A stretch of DNA of 38,201 bases from a virus: positions 1 through 38,201 of the IMG/VR virus record IMGVR_UViG_3300024346_000210; one strand, 5' to 3'. The number at the start of each line of letters is the position of its first letter. The stretch's first letter is position 1. Shown piece after piece: positions 1 to 9,900 of this stretch. The notes under the pieces are model-generated. The model worked only from the letters and a program-made list of their open reading frames with translations. It was not told where the DNA came from and did no database searches. The position numbers were made by a program, and so were the translations under genes.

Positions 1-1754
1 CTACTTGATTCTCCGCCTGCGCCATTTTGGGTGCCGTCAACAAAAATGTTTATGTAATCACTTTGATTAGCTTTTGTTGCTATACTTTGTACATAGTTGC
101 CTGTTGTATCAGTTCCAAGTGCAATACTGTTGCTACCTGAAGTTACAGTTAATATAACACCAGTTGATCCATCAAATGATGCACTACCGCTTACATCGCC
201 GTCTAAAGTTAATGTTATTGGTGCTGCCCATTTATCAGCTGTAGATGCATTTCCGTTCATAGCGCCAATAAATTCATTTGCGTGTAAACTACCGTCTTCA
301 TCTCTAATTGCAACACTATCTGGAACATCAGATATTCCGTTTGCTACACTAGCTGATCTGTACTCATATTGATTTACTCCAGTTGAAACTTGAACTGTGG
401 CAGCTCTAGTAGCAACTCCATTAAATTGGTTAGCAAATAAGTTTCCGCTACTGTCTCTTAGTGCTAATTTGTCTGCTGTGCTTGCTGTAGTAGCGTTTAC
501 ATAGGTGCTAGTACCGTCTACTTGTACACTATCAGCTTTAGTAACTCGCGCTGTAACAGCGTCTGCTGCGTTTGTACTGTTGTATAATGCTGTTCCACGG
601 AAGCTAGTACCAAATATATCGCCTACGCTGTCACGTGTTACAATAGTATCTACAGTGTTTGCTTTATCAGCATTTTTATAAGTTCCGTTACTTAATAATT
701 GATCAGCTTTGTCTGCTATACCTTTAAAGTTTACAGAGTGTACTTCATTCCATCTTTTAGTACTGCTACCTAAATTAAATATACCACTTGAGGCATCTGC
801 ACTAGGAAGTATTCCTGTAGCTGTAATCTGTGCTGGAGTAAGTGTACTTCCGCCGCTGTCTTTTACTTTTAAATTTATAGCTGCGCCATTAATAGTTGAT
901 TCAATAACTGGCTCATTTGAGCTAACTTTTAATAAAAATTCGTCGTTTGGTCCAATTAATAAACCATCATTATCAGCAATATCAACTTGTGTAATAAACG
1001 TTGGATTTGATCGTTGTACAAATTCTGCTGCTAGTGTTCCGCCTAATTGTAATGCATTTGATGCACTACCGTGAAATCCATAATTTCCAGTTGTTACGCC
1101 ATTGTTTGCATTTTCAGTATTAACTAAGGTAATACCCTTTTTAATTCTATCAAATCCACTAATAGCATTACTGTCATCTAAGTCAAACTCGTCGTTACTC
1201 ATAGTAAAGACTACAACATCATTAATAAAGCCTTTTAAGATTTTGTGTTGATATGGTGTTGGGTCTGCTTGTCCTGCAAATAAACTATCGTAAACTGTAG
1301 CATCTTCAATTATAGTTTTTATACTTTGGTCACCTGATGGACCAACTAATACAAACGGATCACCTGCTAACGCACCATTATGTGCATACAACTGATTTGT
1401 AACATCGTCCCACCATAAGTCGCCTTTATTAACATTTGCTGCTGTAATTGCTGCGCCTGACGGTTTAGCTCCAATATGAACGTTTCCAAGGGGAACAAAA
1501 ACGCTTTCATTGTTGCCGTCGTATGCTTTTAATTTTTGATCGCCAGTATCAAACCATAATTGACCTGCAATTGGCCTTGGTGGTTGATTTGCTCCTGCAA
1601 AATTTTCTAAAAGATATACAAAATTTTCATTTTGTATTTCGCCATAACCAGCATAGTTTTTACCTATTAATTTTAAGTCTGTGGTATTATCAATTGTACC
1701 ATCTTCAACTACTGCAAGCTCATTATTGCGAGTATTAAATATTGTGTAAGCCAT
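1..1754 (-). CDS. Tail-fibre-like structural protein, 3' end outside the window
   Basis: Open for 584 codons from ATG (1752-1754) to the left edge without a stop, so the C-terminus is missing. An AGGGGAA ribosome site lies about 8 bases before the ATG. The first 145 residues match the starts of the next two fibre genes: a G-K-N-Y-A-G-Y-G segment, LLENFA, then two copies of a G-x-[LI]-W-x-[DN]...L...DG unit (GQLWFD and GDLWWD), ending in VLVGP. Further on come units of the type W-x-x-V-x-x-x-x-F-x-G-x-A-x-x-A-D, repeated several times with short spacing (KRWNEVHSVNFKGIADKAD is the clearest). Such repeats are usual in trimeric T4-like fibre shafts. A virion fibre role is inferred from these repeats and from its place after the baseplate genes. 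What it binds is not visible. Confidence 0.8.
   Translation of the reverse strand, partial: MAYTIFNTRNNELAVVEDGTIDNTTDLKLIGKNYAGYGEIQNENFVYLLENFAGANQPPRPIAGQLWFDTGDQKLKAYDGNNESVFVPLGNVHIGAKPSGAAITAANVNKGDLWWDDVTNQLYAHNGALAGDPFVLVGPSGDQSIKTIIEDATVYDSLFAGQADPTPYQHKILKGFINDVVVFTMSNDEFDLDDSNAISGFDRIKKGITLVNTENANNGVTTGNYGFHGSASNALQLGGTLAAEFVQRSNPTFITQVDIADNDGLLIGPNDEFLLKVSSNEPVIESTINGAAINLKVKDSGGSTLTPAQITATGILPSADASSGIFNLGSSTKRWNEVHSVNFKGIADKADQLLSNGTYKNADKANTVDTIVTRDSVGDIFGTSFRGTALYNSTNAADAVTARVTKADSVQVDGTSTYVNATTASTADKLALRDSSGNLFANQFNGVATRAATVQVSTGVNQYEYRSASVANGISDVPDSVAIRDEDGSLHANEFIGAMNGNASTADKWAAPITLTLDGDVSGSASFDGSTGVILTVTSGSNSIALGTDTTGNYVQSIATKANQSDYINIFVDGTQNGAGGESS
1320..1754 (-). repeat. 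Fibre N-terminal module, copy 1
   Basis: Codes for about 145 residues shared with the starts of the two upstream fibre genes. The shared frame is G-[RK]-N, then LLENFA, then P-I-x-G-Q-L-W-[FY]-D, then a second G-D-L-W unit and VLVGP. This copy differs by a longer linker between the two W-D units. It is likely the attachment or trimerisation end of the fibre. Confidence 0.75.
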
Positions 1755-1781
1755 TAGTTAACTTCCCCTATTACGATATAG

Positions 1782-1789
1782 TATTTATC
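1782..1789 (-). promoter_or_regulatory. Late promoter octamer (gp55-type)
   Basis: Read on the minus strand the octamer is GATAAATA, followed by CTAT. It lies 28 bases before the ATG of the partial fibre gene, inside the 53-base gap after the 761-aa fibre gene. The T4 late consensus is TATAAATA, so 7 of 8 positions agree. The same element precedes three other minus-strand genes here. Confidence 0.6.
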
Positions 1790-1807
1790 GCATTTGCCTC
1801 AGTTTGG

Positions 1808-4093
1808 TTACGGTGTCCACCCTACTGGTGGAATACTATCACCCGGTGATTCTCCGTAAGGTCCAATTGCAGAAGATTGCCAAACGTTTGTTCCGGCAAC
1901 ATCTACAACTTTATAAAATCGTTTTACTCTAGTCGATGCTGGAGTTCCAGCACCATCGTCTGCTTTAATAGTAACAGTACCGTCTACTGAGCTAATAAAA
2001 CCAATAGAGTCTATTATCTGTTGGTTGTTACTACCATTAGAAGTTGGTACAGCACCATACGGATCAACAGTATTAATATCACTAAAATCAACACCAATAC
2101 TTGATACCTGTATTGCATCTTGTACGTTAATTCCTGATACTTGCCCTCTCAATGCTGTTGTAAGAACTCTTGCAAACGTATTTTCTCGTAGTTCGTACGG
2201 TGGATGTAAAAATGTAATTGTGTCAATAATTTGTTGTTCAAGCGTTGAAAAACCAGGTTGCGGCATATCAGTTACATCTAACTGTAGTGCAATAGTTTTA
2301 CTTTCCATACGTGTATCGACATAGTCTTTGTTAGCAACGTCGGCTGTATTACCAGTGTAATATTGAGTAGTTGCTGCACCAGTAAGCATAACATTACTTG
2401 AACTATTTTTAAATGTAATAGTGCCAGCACTATCAATTGTAAGAGGTGCCGATGTTGCAATAGTTGGTGTTCCGCTAAGTTCATCAAGTAGCATACTACT
2501 ATGAATTCTTAAACGATCCATAATACCTATATCTCTTAATCCGGATGCTTCTTCAATTGCAGCACCTAGCTCGTGAAAAGTATTGCCACTATTCTCTCGA
2601 ATCATTGTAATGTCATTAATTTTAAATGCTTTACCGTCGACAAGATTTATATTATCGCTAAATTCCCAGTTAGTTCCGTTAACCGTATCGTTAATCCACT
2701 TAACGTGTTTATCGTATAAATTTGTAGTGGACGCAGGACCTTTAACAATTATACCAGCACCGTCTGCTGTTGCATCAGTTCGTTGTGCAACACTGCCAAT
2801 ATTAACTTCAGTTGCTCCGTCTGCTTGATATAATACTCCGGCACTTGCCGCTGTTACTGTATTTGTACTAGCTGTAAAATTACCGTCTCTTGGTTCCATT
2901 ACAATCTGTGTTCTATCTGTAGAAATACTCTTAAAAAATCCACTTGCATTTGTTGTAGATTGTGTAATAATCTCATTAACAGACAATTGCGATGCAATAT
3001 TTGAAGCTACAGCAACATCTAATGTAACTGTGGTGTCGCCTGCTCCCAGTTCAATATTATAATCATCAACAGTAAGAGTACTTGTTTCAATTGTAATACT
3101 ACTACCTTGAACTGTTAAGTCACCTCTAATGATTGTATCACCGTTAACTTCTAAATTTGCTGTTGGTAAATCACCTGCACCTAAGTTAATACCAAATCCT
3201 CTATTTGCTGGATTTATTACTATGCCGTCATAGTCTGTATCTCCTAACAGTCTATATCTAAATGTATCATTAATGGCATTGTTTTGTATTACTGTGCCTT
3301 CAGCAGTAACAAACATTCTAGTTTGTCCACTGTTACCAATAGTTAAACCTGACTGATTTTGAATAAACAACGATCCTGTTGTTGTTCCATTAGATCCTGA
3401 TGGTAAAAATTGACCAGCTGTTTTTCTAATTCTTAGTCCTGTGTCAGGATCTAATTGGTCAGTAATTAATGAATCAGCAGCGTCAGCAACACCATAAATT
3501 CTAAAATTATCTTCATCAACAAAACTAATACCTTTTCTAATACCAGTTGTTATTCCTAATTTTGATTGTTCTTCTAATGTAGGAGTATATACATCATTAC
3601 TTACAAATGCTACTAGTACTCCGCCTACATACATTTTTAATAGAGTATGGTCAACTGCTGACCTATCACGTACTGTGTCAACTTCCCAGCCACTTAGTCC
3701 TTGTGCATTTTCCCATACAGGTCCTACTAATACTAAATCTGTTCCGTCAAAAAAGTATAACTTATTTGTCGAATTATTAATCCAAATATCACCAGCAACC
3801 ATTTGAGGTTGTGTGTTTTGTACTATAGGACCATTTGATTTGAATGCAGAGCCATCATACACTTTTAGTCGTGCTTCTGACGAATCGTACCAAATTTGTC
3901 CTGTAATCGGTGTAGACGGAGCGCCAGTACTAGCAAAATTTTCAAGCAATTTTATTAAGTTTTCATTAAATGCTTCGCCAAAGCCAACATAATTTCTACC
4001 TATAAGTGTTAAATCGCAGGAAGTAGTGTCTATTTGTCCGTCTACTAATTCTGTTAGTAGTGTTCCGTTTGTTTTATTAAGTTTGTAAGCCAT
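1808..4093 (-). CDS. Tail-fibre-like structural protein (761 aa)
   Basis: Starts with the shared fibre module (residues 1-128: GRNYVGFGE, LLENFA, GQIWYD...YDG, GDIWIN...FDG, LVGP). The middle (roughly 290-350) has beta-rich shaft text including GDLTVQGSS, a phrase type common in phage fibres. The C-terminal 150 residues have no motif I recognise; there is no collar domain and no HxH. The ATG overlaps the stop of the upstream fibre gene by one base (TAATG), so translation is probably coupled. It ends 53 bases before the next fibre gene, which has its own late promoter. Virion fibre or adhesin is likely; the receptor cannot be told. Confidence 0.8.
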   Translation of the reverse strand: MAYKLNKTNGTLLTELVDGQIDTTSCDLTLIGRNYVGFGEAFNENLIKLLENFASTGAPSTPITGQIWYDSSEARLKVYDGSAFKSNGPIVQNTQPQMVAGDIWINNSTNKLYFFDGTDLVLVGPVWENAQGLSGWEVDTVRDRSAVDHTLLKMYVGGVLVAFVSNDVYTPTLEEQSKLGITTGIRKGISFVDEDNFRIYGVADAADSLITDQLDPDTGLRIRKTAGQFLPSGSNGTTTGSLFIQNQSGLTIGNSGQTRMFVTAEGTVIQNNAINDTFRYRLLGDTDYDGIVINPANRGFGINLGAGDLPTANLEVNGDTIIRGDLTVQGSSITIETSTLTVDDYNIELGAGDTTVTLDVAVASNIASQLSVNEIITQSTTNASGFFKSISTDRTQIVMEPRDGNFTASTNTVTAASAGVLYQADGATEVNIGSVAQRTDATADGAGIIVKGPASTTNLYDKHVKWINDTVNGTNWEFSDNINLVDGKAFKINDITMIRENSGNTFHELGAAIEEASGLRDIGIMDRLRIHSSMLLDELSGTPTIATSAPLTIDSAGTITFKNSSSNVMLTGAATTQYYTGNTADVANKDYVDTRMESKTIALQLDVTDMPQPGFSTLEQQIIDTITFLHPPYELRENTFARVLTTALRGQVSGINVQDAIQVSSIGVDFSDINTVDPYGAVPTSNGSNNQQIIDSIGFISSVDGTVTIKADDGAGTPASTRVKRFYKVVDVAGTNVWQSSAIGPYGESPGDSIPPVGWTP
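3710..4093 (-). repeat. Fibre N-terminal module, copy 2
   Basis: Second copy of the shared N-terminal module (about 128 residues) with both W-[DN]...L...[YF]-DG units and the closing LVGP. The copies differ at most positions between the motif residues, so the duplication is old. Confidence 0.75.
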
Positions 4094-6267
4094 TAATTGT
4101 CTTCTCCTGCATAAATTAGATAGTTTAGTGTTACAAACGGATTTAATATATCAAATGGTTGACCAACTGTACTCTGTGAAAGTATTCCGCCTGTACCTGC
4201 ATATAATGCACCAGTACTAGTACCAATTAAATCAGCATCTTGTACTGTATGATCTGCTGATAAATTTTGTACTGCGGCTGTCGGGCTAATTGCATAAAAT
4301 TGCGAACCTGCTGCTTCTGCACCTGCTCTATCGTTTACCATATCGTGTTCGTGTTCTGGTAAGTTAGTTATTCCAAGTGTTACTCTTTCTAAACCACTCT
4401 TACCACCGTGTTGATCAGCAGCGTCACTATCTACAACATTTGCTGATCCTCTGCTACCCATACTGTCATTGCCTAGTGGGAATCTTCCACGCATATCTGG
4501 AACAGCAAAATATTGATCTGCTACTCCTTGTTCTGTATCAACATCGCCTTTTGGTTTAAAACTATATCCAACTCTACTAAACAATGAACCAAAAGAACTA
4601 ATTAAATAGTTTGATCCGTCACATATTAACCATCCTGCAGGCAATGGAATATTAACATCGTCAGTTATTCCTGCATAAGGCATAATTGACCCAACTGGAA
4701 CAATTGCTTTAATGCCTCCTAGTATTCTATCTCTAGGCATTTGAAACAATCCAGCAGGTTTGCTTATTAAAAATAAATCTGTTGCTTCTGATGCAACTGG
4801 TTGAGCTGCATCTCCAACTCCTGTATTTGCTGGTGCTGTATTAATAAATGCACTATCAATTACAGTATTAAATGTAACTGTACCTTGCTGACCGTCAAAA
4901 CTAATATTATTTGCTGAAACATCTCCAGTCATTTGGAATACAGTTGGTGATGACAGTCTATCTGATTGTCCAGATCTACCTGATACTGATCCTTGTACGT
5001 CTCCTCGTAAACTTCCTACAAATTCTGTAGAGTATACTGCACTAAAAACTTTATCTGGCTGTCCAATAGTTCTTAAATTATTTAAATCCGGTAAAATTGC
5101 TGCTGATACTGGATTAACTGATCCAGTATCTGGATTAATAAGATTTGGTTTACCTATAACTAGGGGTCCGTCTATATCAGCAATGCCGCCAACGCTTAAA
5201 TTTTTAGCAATACCAGCGCCGCCACTTGTTATAATGCTTCCGCTACTAACACCACTACTATCTGTTAAGCTAGTAACACGTATTTGTTCATCTGTTTGTA
5301 TTGTTCCGTCAACATCTAATGCATACTGCGGGCTTGGATTGTTAATACCAACCTTTTCAGTACTATCAACAGTTATTACTGTCTTTGTAGTGCCAGCATT
5401 ATTCATTCTTATTTGTAAATTAGAGCCGCTTATATCGTGCTGTAGTACACCTGCAAACCCATCTACATATAGTTTAAGCTCGTTTGTAAGACCAATATTA
5501 ACACCTGATGCGTTTTTAACTTTAATAGGCCAATTAGTAGTGTTTTCTGCGTCTTTGCGCATAACATTGCTTGCTGTAATCAACACATCATTTGCTGCAG
5601 ATAGTCCTGGAACAACTAAATTTAACGATTTTTCTGAAATACCGTTGAACTGCGGCGTTCCGTCACCTGCTATATTGTTTGCTGATAAATTAACCCCAGG
5701 TCTAACTCCATTTGGAAATCCTTCTATTGAAGATTTTGGTGTAAACGCTTCACTTGCAATTACGCCAAGTATTTCACCTTTTACTTCAATATATACAACA
5801 TCGTATTCGTTATTGTCAATAGCAACAACTTTTCCTGGTCGTGTACCAGTTGCTAAGCCTTGTGCAAATTCTGGACCTACTAGCACCCATCCTGAGCCTG
5901 CAAACAAGTAAAGTTGTGAGTTGTCTGTATCTACCCAAAGATCTCCAATAATACTATTTTGTGCTTCTGGTGGAAGATTTGATTTTTTTAATCCTCCTGC
6001 TGCTACCCAAGTTGTACCATCCCATAATTTAAGTTGATCAACTCCTGGGCTATTGTCGTACCACAGCTGACCTTCTACTGGATTAAGCGGTTGCGTTGAA
6101 TTAGCAAAATTTTCTAATAATTTTAAAAAATTGCCAGCAATACTAGCACCGTAAGCAGTTGTATTTCTGCCTGGTAAATCTAAGGAAGTATCTTGGTTAA
6201 TTGTATTGTCTTCAATAACAATACTACCCTTGTTTACAAAATCTGAATATCTAATCTCGTATGCCAT
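4093..6267 (-). CDS. Short-tail-fibre-like protein with tail-collar domain
   Basis: 724 aa. Residues 1-132 are the shared fibre module (LLENFA, GQLWYD, GDLWVD, VLVGP). The C-terminal third is a phage tail-collar domain of the type at the tip of T4 gp12: VPVGSIMPYAG (about 520), P-x-G-W-L-I-C-D-G-S, then PDMRGRFPLG (about 595), then LPEHEHDM (about 635), and a final NPFVTLNYLIYAG. In T4 fibres an H-x-H near this place holds metal along the trimer axis; HEH is the matching candidate. The stop overlaps the next gene's ATG by one base. Upstream, three bases separate it from the 205-aa gene. It is probably the receptor-binding short fibre of the baseplate. Being gp12 itself is an inference from the domain alone, since the N-terminal part is unlike T4. 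Confidence 0.85.
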   Translation of the reverse strand: MAYEIRYSDFVNKGSIVIEDNTINQDTSLDLPGRNTTAYGASIAGNFLKLLENFANSTQPLNPVEGQLWYDNSPGVDQLKLWDGTTWVAAGGLKKSNLPPEAQNSIIGDLWVDTDNSQLYLFAGSGWVLVGPEFAQGLATGTRPGKVVAIDNNEYDVVYIEVKGEILGVIASEAFTPKSSIEGFPNGVRPGVNLSANNIAGDGTPQFNGISEKSLNLVVPGLSAANDVLITASNVMRKDAENTTNWPIKVKNASGVNIGLTNELKLYVDGFAGVLQHDISGSNLQIRMNNAGTTKTVITVDSTEKVGINNPSPQYALDVDGTIQTDEQIRVTSLTDSSGVSSGSIITSGGAGIAKNLSVGGIADIDGPLVIGKPNLINPDTGSVNPVSAAILPDLNNLRTIGQPDKVFSAVYSTEFVGSLRGDVQGSVSGRSGQSDRLSSPTVFQMTGDVSANNISFDGQQGTVTFNTVIDSAFINTAPANTGVGDAAQPVASEATDLFLISKPAGLFQMPRDRILGGIKAIVPVGSIMPYAGITDDVNIPLPAGWLICDGSNYLISSFGSLFSRVGYSFKPKGDVDTEQGVADQYFAVPDMRGRFPLGNDSMGSRGSANVVDSDAADQHGGKSGLERVTLGITNLPEHEHDMVNDRAGAEAAGSQFYAISPTAAVQNLSADHTVQDADLIGTSTGALYAGTGGILSQSTVGQPFDILNPFVTLNYLIYAGEDN
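5872..6267 (-). repeat. Fibre N-terminal module, copy 3
   Basis: Third copy of the shared N-terminal module, about 132 residues, with an extra insertion before the first W-Y-D unit and GRNTTAYG in place of GRNYVGFG. Confidence 0.75.
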
Positions 6268-6270
6268 CTA

Positions 6271-6888
6271 TTACACCTCGTTAAAACCGGTTAAACTTTG
6301 CACTCTTACAGTGTAATCAATCTGGATAAGTCTATTAAGACTCTTTTGCACAGGGTGGAAAATAACGTGTGTTAGTAATCTACCATCTGCGCCACTAGCG
6401 CCTGCACTTATTAAGCCTAATTCGTCAAACACATATAAATTTTCTGTATTTGTTGTAGTATCAAAAGCATCTTGTCCACTAGGTTCGCCATAATCTAGCA
6501 AACAACTAACAAGTATGTCTGTATAGTTAGTACCACTTACGTGTCTAGTTTCAATTTTGTTTCTTACAGGATCTGTATTATTACTTGCTTGATCGTCCAC
6601 TACTTTAGCAAAAGTTTGATTATACAGACTTGCATTTGTACCAGTTGAGTTTGGAGTTAAGTAAGTAATAATGCCAGTTGGATCTACTGCCGTTCCGCCG
6701 TTACCAAATGCCATTTTATATATGGGTCCTTGTCCTGCGTTCGCCAACGATTCGGCAAGTGCTATACTCATATTCTCATAATGAATAGCATTTCGTTTGT
6801 CTATTAAAACTTCGCCACTTTCAGGATCAGTAATCTTGATGTGTCCTTGTAGTAGTACGCCGTTTAAGTCTTTAAATGTATCTGTCAT
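6271..6888 (-). CDS. Virion structural protein, probably baseplate-associated
   Basis: 205 aa. Begins near DLNGVLLQGHIKI and carries DKRNAIHYENMSIALAESL, FGNGGT, LVSCLLDYGEPSG and, near the end, HVIFHPVQKSLNR and IQIDYTVRVQSL. I recognise this wording from structural proteins of marine T4-like phages but cannot tie it to a named T4 gene. Its place after gp6 and the giant gene is where T4 has gp8, yet gp8 is longer (334 aa) and I see no clear likeness. An AGGAAG ribosome site precedes the ATG, and a late promoter octamer lies 19 bases upstream across the stop of the giant gene. It ends with tandem stops TAA TAG just before the fibre ATG. Confidence 0.75.
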   Translation of the reverse strand: MTDTFKDLNGVLLQGHIKITDPESGEVLIDKRNAIHYENMSIALAESLANAGQGPIYKMAFGNGGTAVDPTGIITYLTPNSTGTNASLYNQTFAKVVDDQASNNTDPVRNKIETRHVSGTNYTDILVSCLLDYGEPSGQDAFDTTTNTENLYVFDELGLISAGASGADGRLLTHVIFHPVQKSLNRLIQIDYTVRVQSLTGFNEV

Positions 6889-6906
6889 TTTATCTTCCTG
6901 CTAGTG

Positions 6907-6914
6907 TATTTATT
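6907..6914 (-). promoter_or_regulatory. Late promoter octamer overlapping a stop codon
   Basis: On the minus strand AATAAATA followed by CAC, 19 bases before the ATG of the 205-aa gene. The TAA stop of the giant gene (6910-6912) lies inside the octamer. A start about six bases downstream would give an RNA that opens almost at the AGGAAG ribosome site. Confidence 0.55.
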
Positions 6915-9900
6915 TAGGTAAGTCAGTTGTTGCTCCGCGGATGAAATTCGCAATTGAATTATCTGCATATCTTAGTTGTTCTCCTGGCAATTGCCACGTT
7001 TTTCCAAGTTTTCTTACTACTAATATCCTGCTATTCTCAGCTGGAGTTTCTACAAGACTAACTGTAGCAATATTATCGTCTATTGCTAGTGTAAATTCTG
7101 GTTGTAGTACAGTATCTCCTTCTGGGCTATTTTGATCAATAAGTCCTGTTATTACGTTTCCGCTTGCATCAACTTCTTGGAACTGGTATGACGGTATTGC
7201 ATTTTTACGCAATCTACGTCCACCAACAAATATTTCAAATTCGTTAACTCCTTTAGTCGGTACCCAATCAAGTACCACCTGCGTTGACTCGTCATCTAAT
7301 GCAATTAACGAAACCATTTGATCAGTATAAGGTATAGTTTCAGAATTACTTTGATCCATACACTCAGTACCGGCTTCGTATGTGTCTTTTGGTCCGGTTC
7401 CTAATGTTCCTCTATGTAACTGGCCTAATGTATTATTAGATACAGTAAAGTATTCTATACGTTCACCTTCTACAAATAACACCCCTGGAACATTAAGTTC
7501 TTTACTAGGTTGCGTAATATTTGTTGCATTATCTAGTACTATTGTCTTATCAGTAATATTTAATGGTTCTGCAAGTGTATAAACATTATCTTTGTTCAAT
7601 CTCTTATAATGAGTTCTGTTAAGCATATCTTTAAACAATCTAAATCCAAACTTTTCGTTTGACGGTGTTGCTGCAAAATGTATAACTTGAACTACATCAT
7701 TTGTTTCTAATTTTCTAGCAATATGTATGTATGTATCTAATTTTACTAATTTATAGTCTACATTAGGTGTTAACAATTCTCCATTTAAACTTACCCAAAC
7801 ATATGCAGTATCAAGTGCAGCAGATCTTAGTTTAACAAGACCTCTACCTAATCTATGAGCATCATAATAATCTTCGCTGCCAACATTAAGAGTACTACGA
7901 ATTACATTTGTTCTTGTTTCCATCTGAATGTCTTGTATTTCGTGTCTGCTAAACTTATACACATCAATAGTATCGCCATCATTTGGGGCCTGTGTAAGTA
8001 CTAAACTATCGCCAGCTTCAATTAAATCTACTCCCAGTATAGTTTCTGATGTTGCTCCACTAGTTACGCCAGTAACTGGTAAAGTATTATCGTCATCAAC
8101 TGCTTCAACTAGTCCAGCAAGTGTTCCTACAATTACTAAGTTTCCGGCTGCATAAGACTTAACTACAGCACTATAAACTGTACTATCACCTGTTCCAACG
8201 TTTACAGTTTCACCTACTTCAAAAGTACCTGTAACGCTTGCAAGACTTATTCTAGTATTTTGTGAAAATTGATAGTCTCTATCTTTTGGTATAACTATTT
8301 CAAGATCATCACCTGTTTCGCCAACATTATCAAACAGAACTACTTGACTATTAGCAAAATCCCAGTTATAATCATTAAGTAAAAGTAATTTGTTACCATT
8401 TAAGTATACATCAACTTCATCTGGACTTAAACTACTTGGAGCTTGCTGTGAAGGATCTAACGGGTATTCTCTAGTAGGAACTACGTACCAGTGTTGAGTG
8501 TAACCTGGGTATAATATTGTATTGTTAACTTTAACAATAATATTATGACTCAATGGCAACTTCGTAAATGGTGCTGGATCTAATTGATATCCTACTGTAC
8601 TACCGTCTCCAACAAATCTATTGACAGTTACTTCACTGTAACGTTGAATATCTTCTTCATTAGTGTCATACAATGCATAAAATATATGTGAATTTTCTTC
8701 TGGTGGAACAACAAATTCAATTCCAACTAATCCTTCAAGCTCACCGTAGGAACTATCTGTTTTGAATACTTCAACTTTTGCTGACACACCATCTGCTGTA
8801 ATATATGATTGTATTCCGTCAATATGAACGACATTAGTTACAAATATTTTAGTATTTCCGTCGCCAGTGAAGTAATCTATATCAAGAATTCTTTCTCCGT
8901 TTCCTGCCATCGAAATTATGTTTACTCTATCTCCTAAAGTTAGCCCAGTGTTAAGAGTAACAATTTTTAAGTTGTAATCAATTACATAATCAGTTTCGAC
9001 AAGTAATGCTCCGTTTACTTTTACTAACAATGAGTAAATGTTATGTGGTAGGATATCAAGAGCAAATATTTTTTGTGATGCTGTCGCAACATAGTTTCGA
9101 GTTGATATTGCGCTGCCGCCAGCTGCTGCTCTGTCATAAACTTTTAAGTCCAGTGTATCGTGTAATTGTCCTGGAACTAATTCTTCCGGTCCTTTTGATG
9201 TTGTCGGAGTAACAAATCCATCACCATCAATATTAATGTCTCCTGCATCTAATCCTGTTGCAGTACCATACTGTAAGTTACCACCTTCAATAAGACTGTC
9301 AAAGCCAGCGCCACTTGGAAGGAAACTACCGTCACTTGTTGATTTTCTAATAGTAATAGTTGGATCTGAAGCAACGCCTGGTATTGCAGGAATTTCTGGT
9401 GATCCTGCTGACAATATGTCTACAACATATCCTGACGCACCTGCCAAACTTGGGTCGTCTTGTGCTGGTGTATTGCCGTCTCCAAATATGCTTCTAATAG
9501 TAGCAAGTGACGGCTTACTGATAACCGGAGCAATATATGTGTTGTGGAAAGCATAACCTAGTGGGTTATTTGCTTGAATTCCTGCTTGGGTACGCACACT
9601 ATCTGCCCACTCAGGAGCAAGACTGCCGCCGTCCCATAATTCTGTATATTCAAACATACTAAAGTTTAGCAAGTACAAATACTCTTTTGCTGCTACTTCA
9701 AATGCGTCTGCATCTGTTTTCCAATCATCTGCATTTACTTGATAACCTGTGGGATCCCAAAATCCGCCGTCAAATGCTTCTTCCATTGCTGCATATAAAG
9801 GACCAGTTGCCCAATCTGCACTAAGATATGAATACAGTTTTATGTCGTCTGTTAGACCGTGCATATGTAGCGTGTGAAATACGTGTTCAATAACTTCTTG

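Noticed and set aside
97-1074. Plus-strand open frames of 91 and 121 codons at the left edge
   Set aside because: They lie opposite the partial fibre gene, which reads without stop from 1,754 to the edge and shares its N-terminal module with two paralogues.
5183-5911. 242-codon plus-strand open frame opposite the collar-domain fibre gene
   Set aside because: The minus-strand gene has clear domains across this stretch. The plus-strand frame is rich in Pro, Ser and Leu, as expected of a mirror of an AT-rich gene, and has no family likeness or ribosome site.
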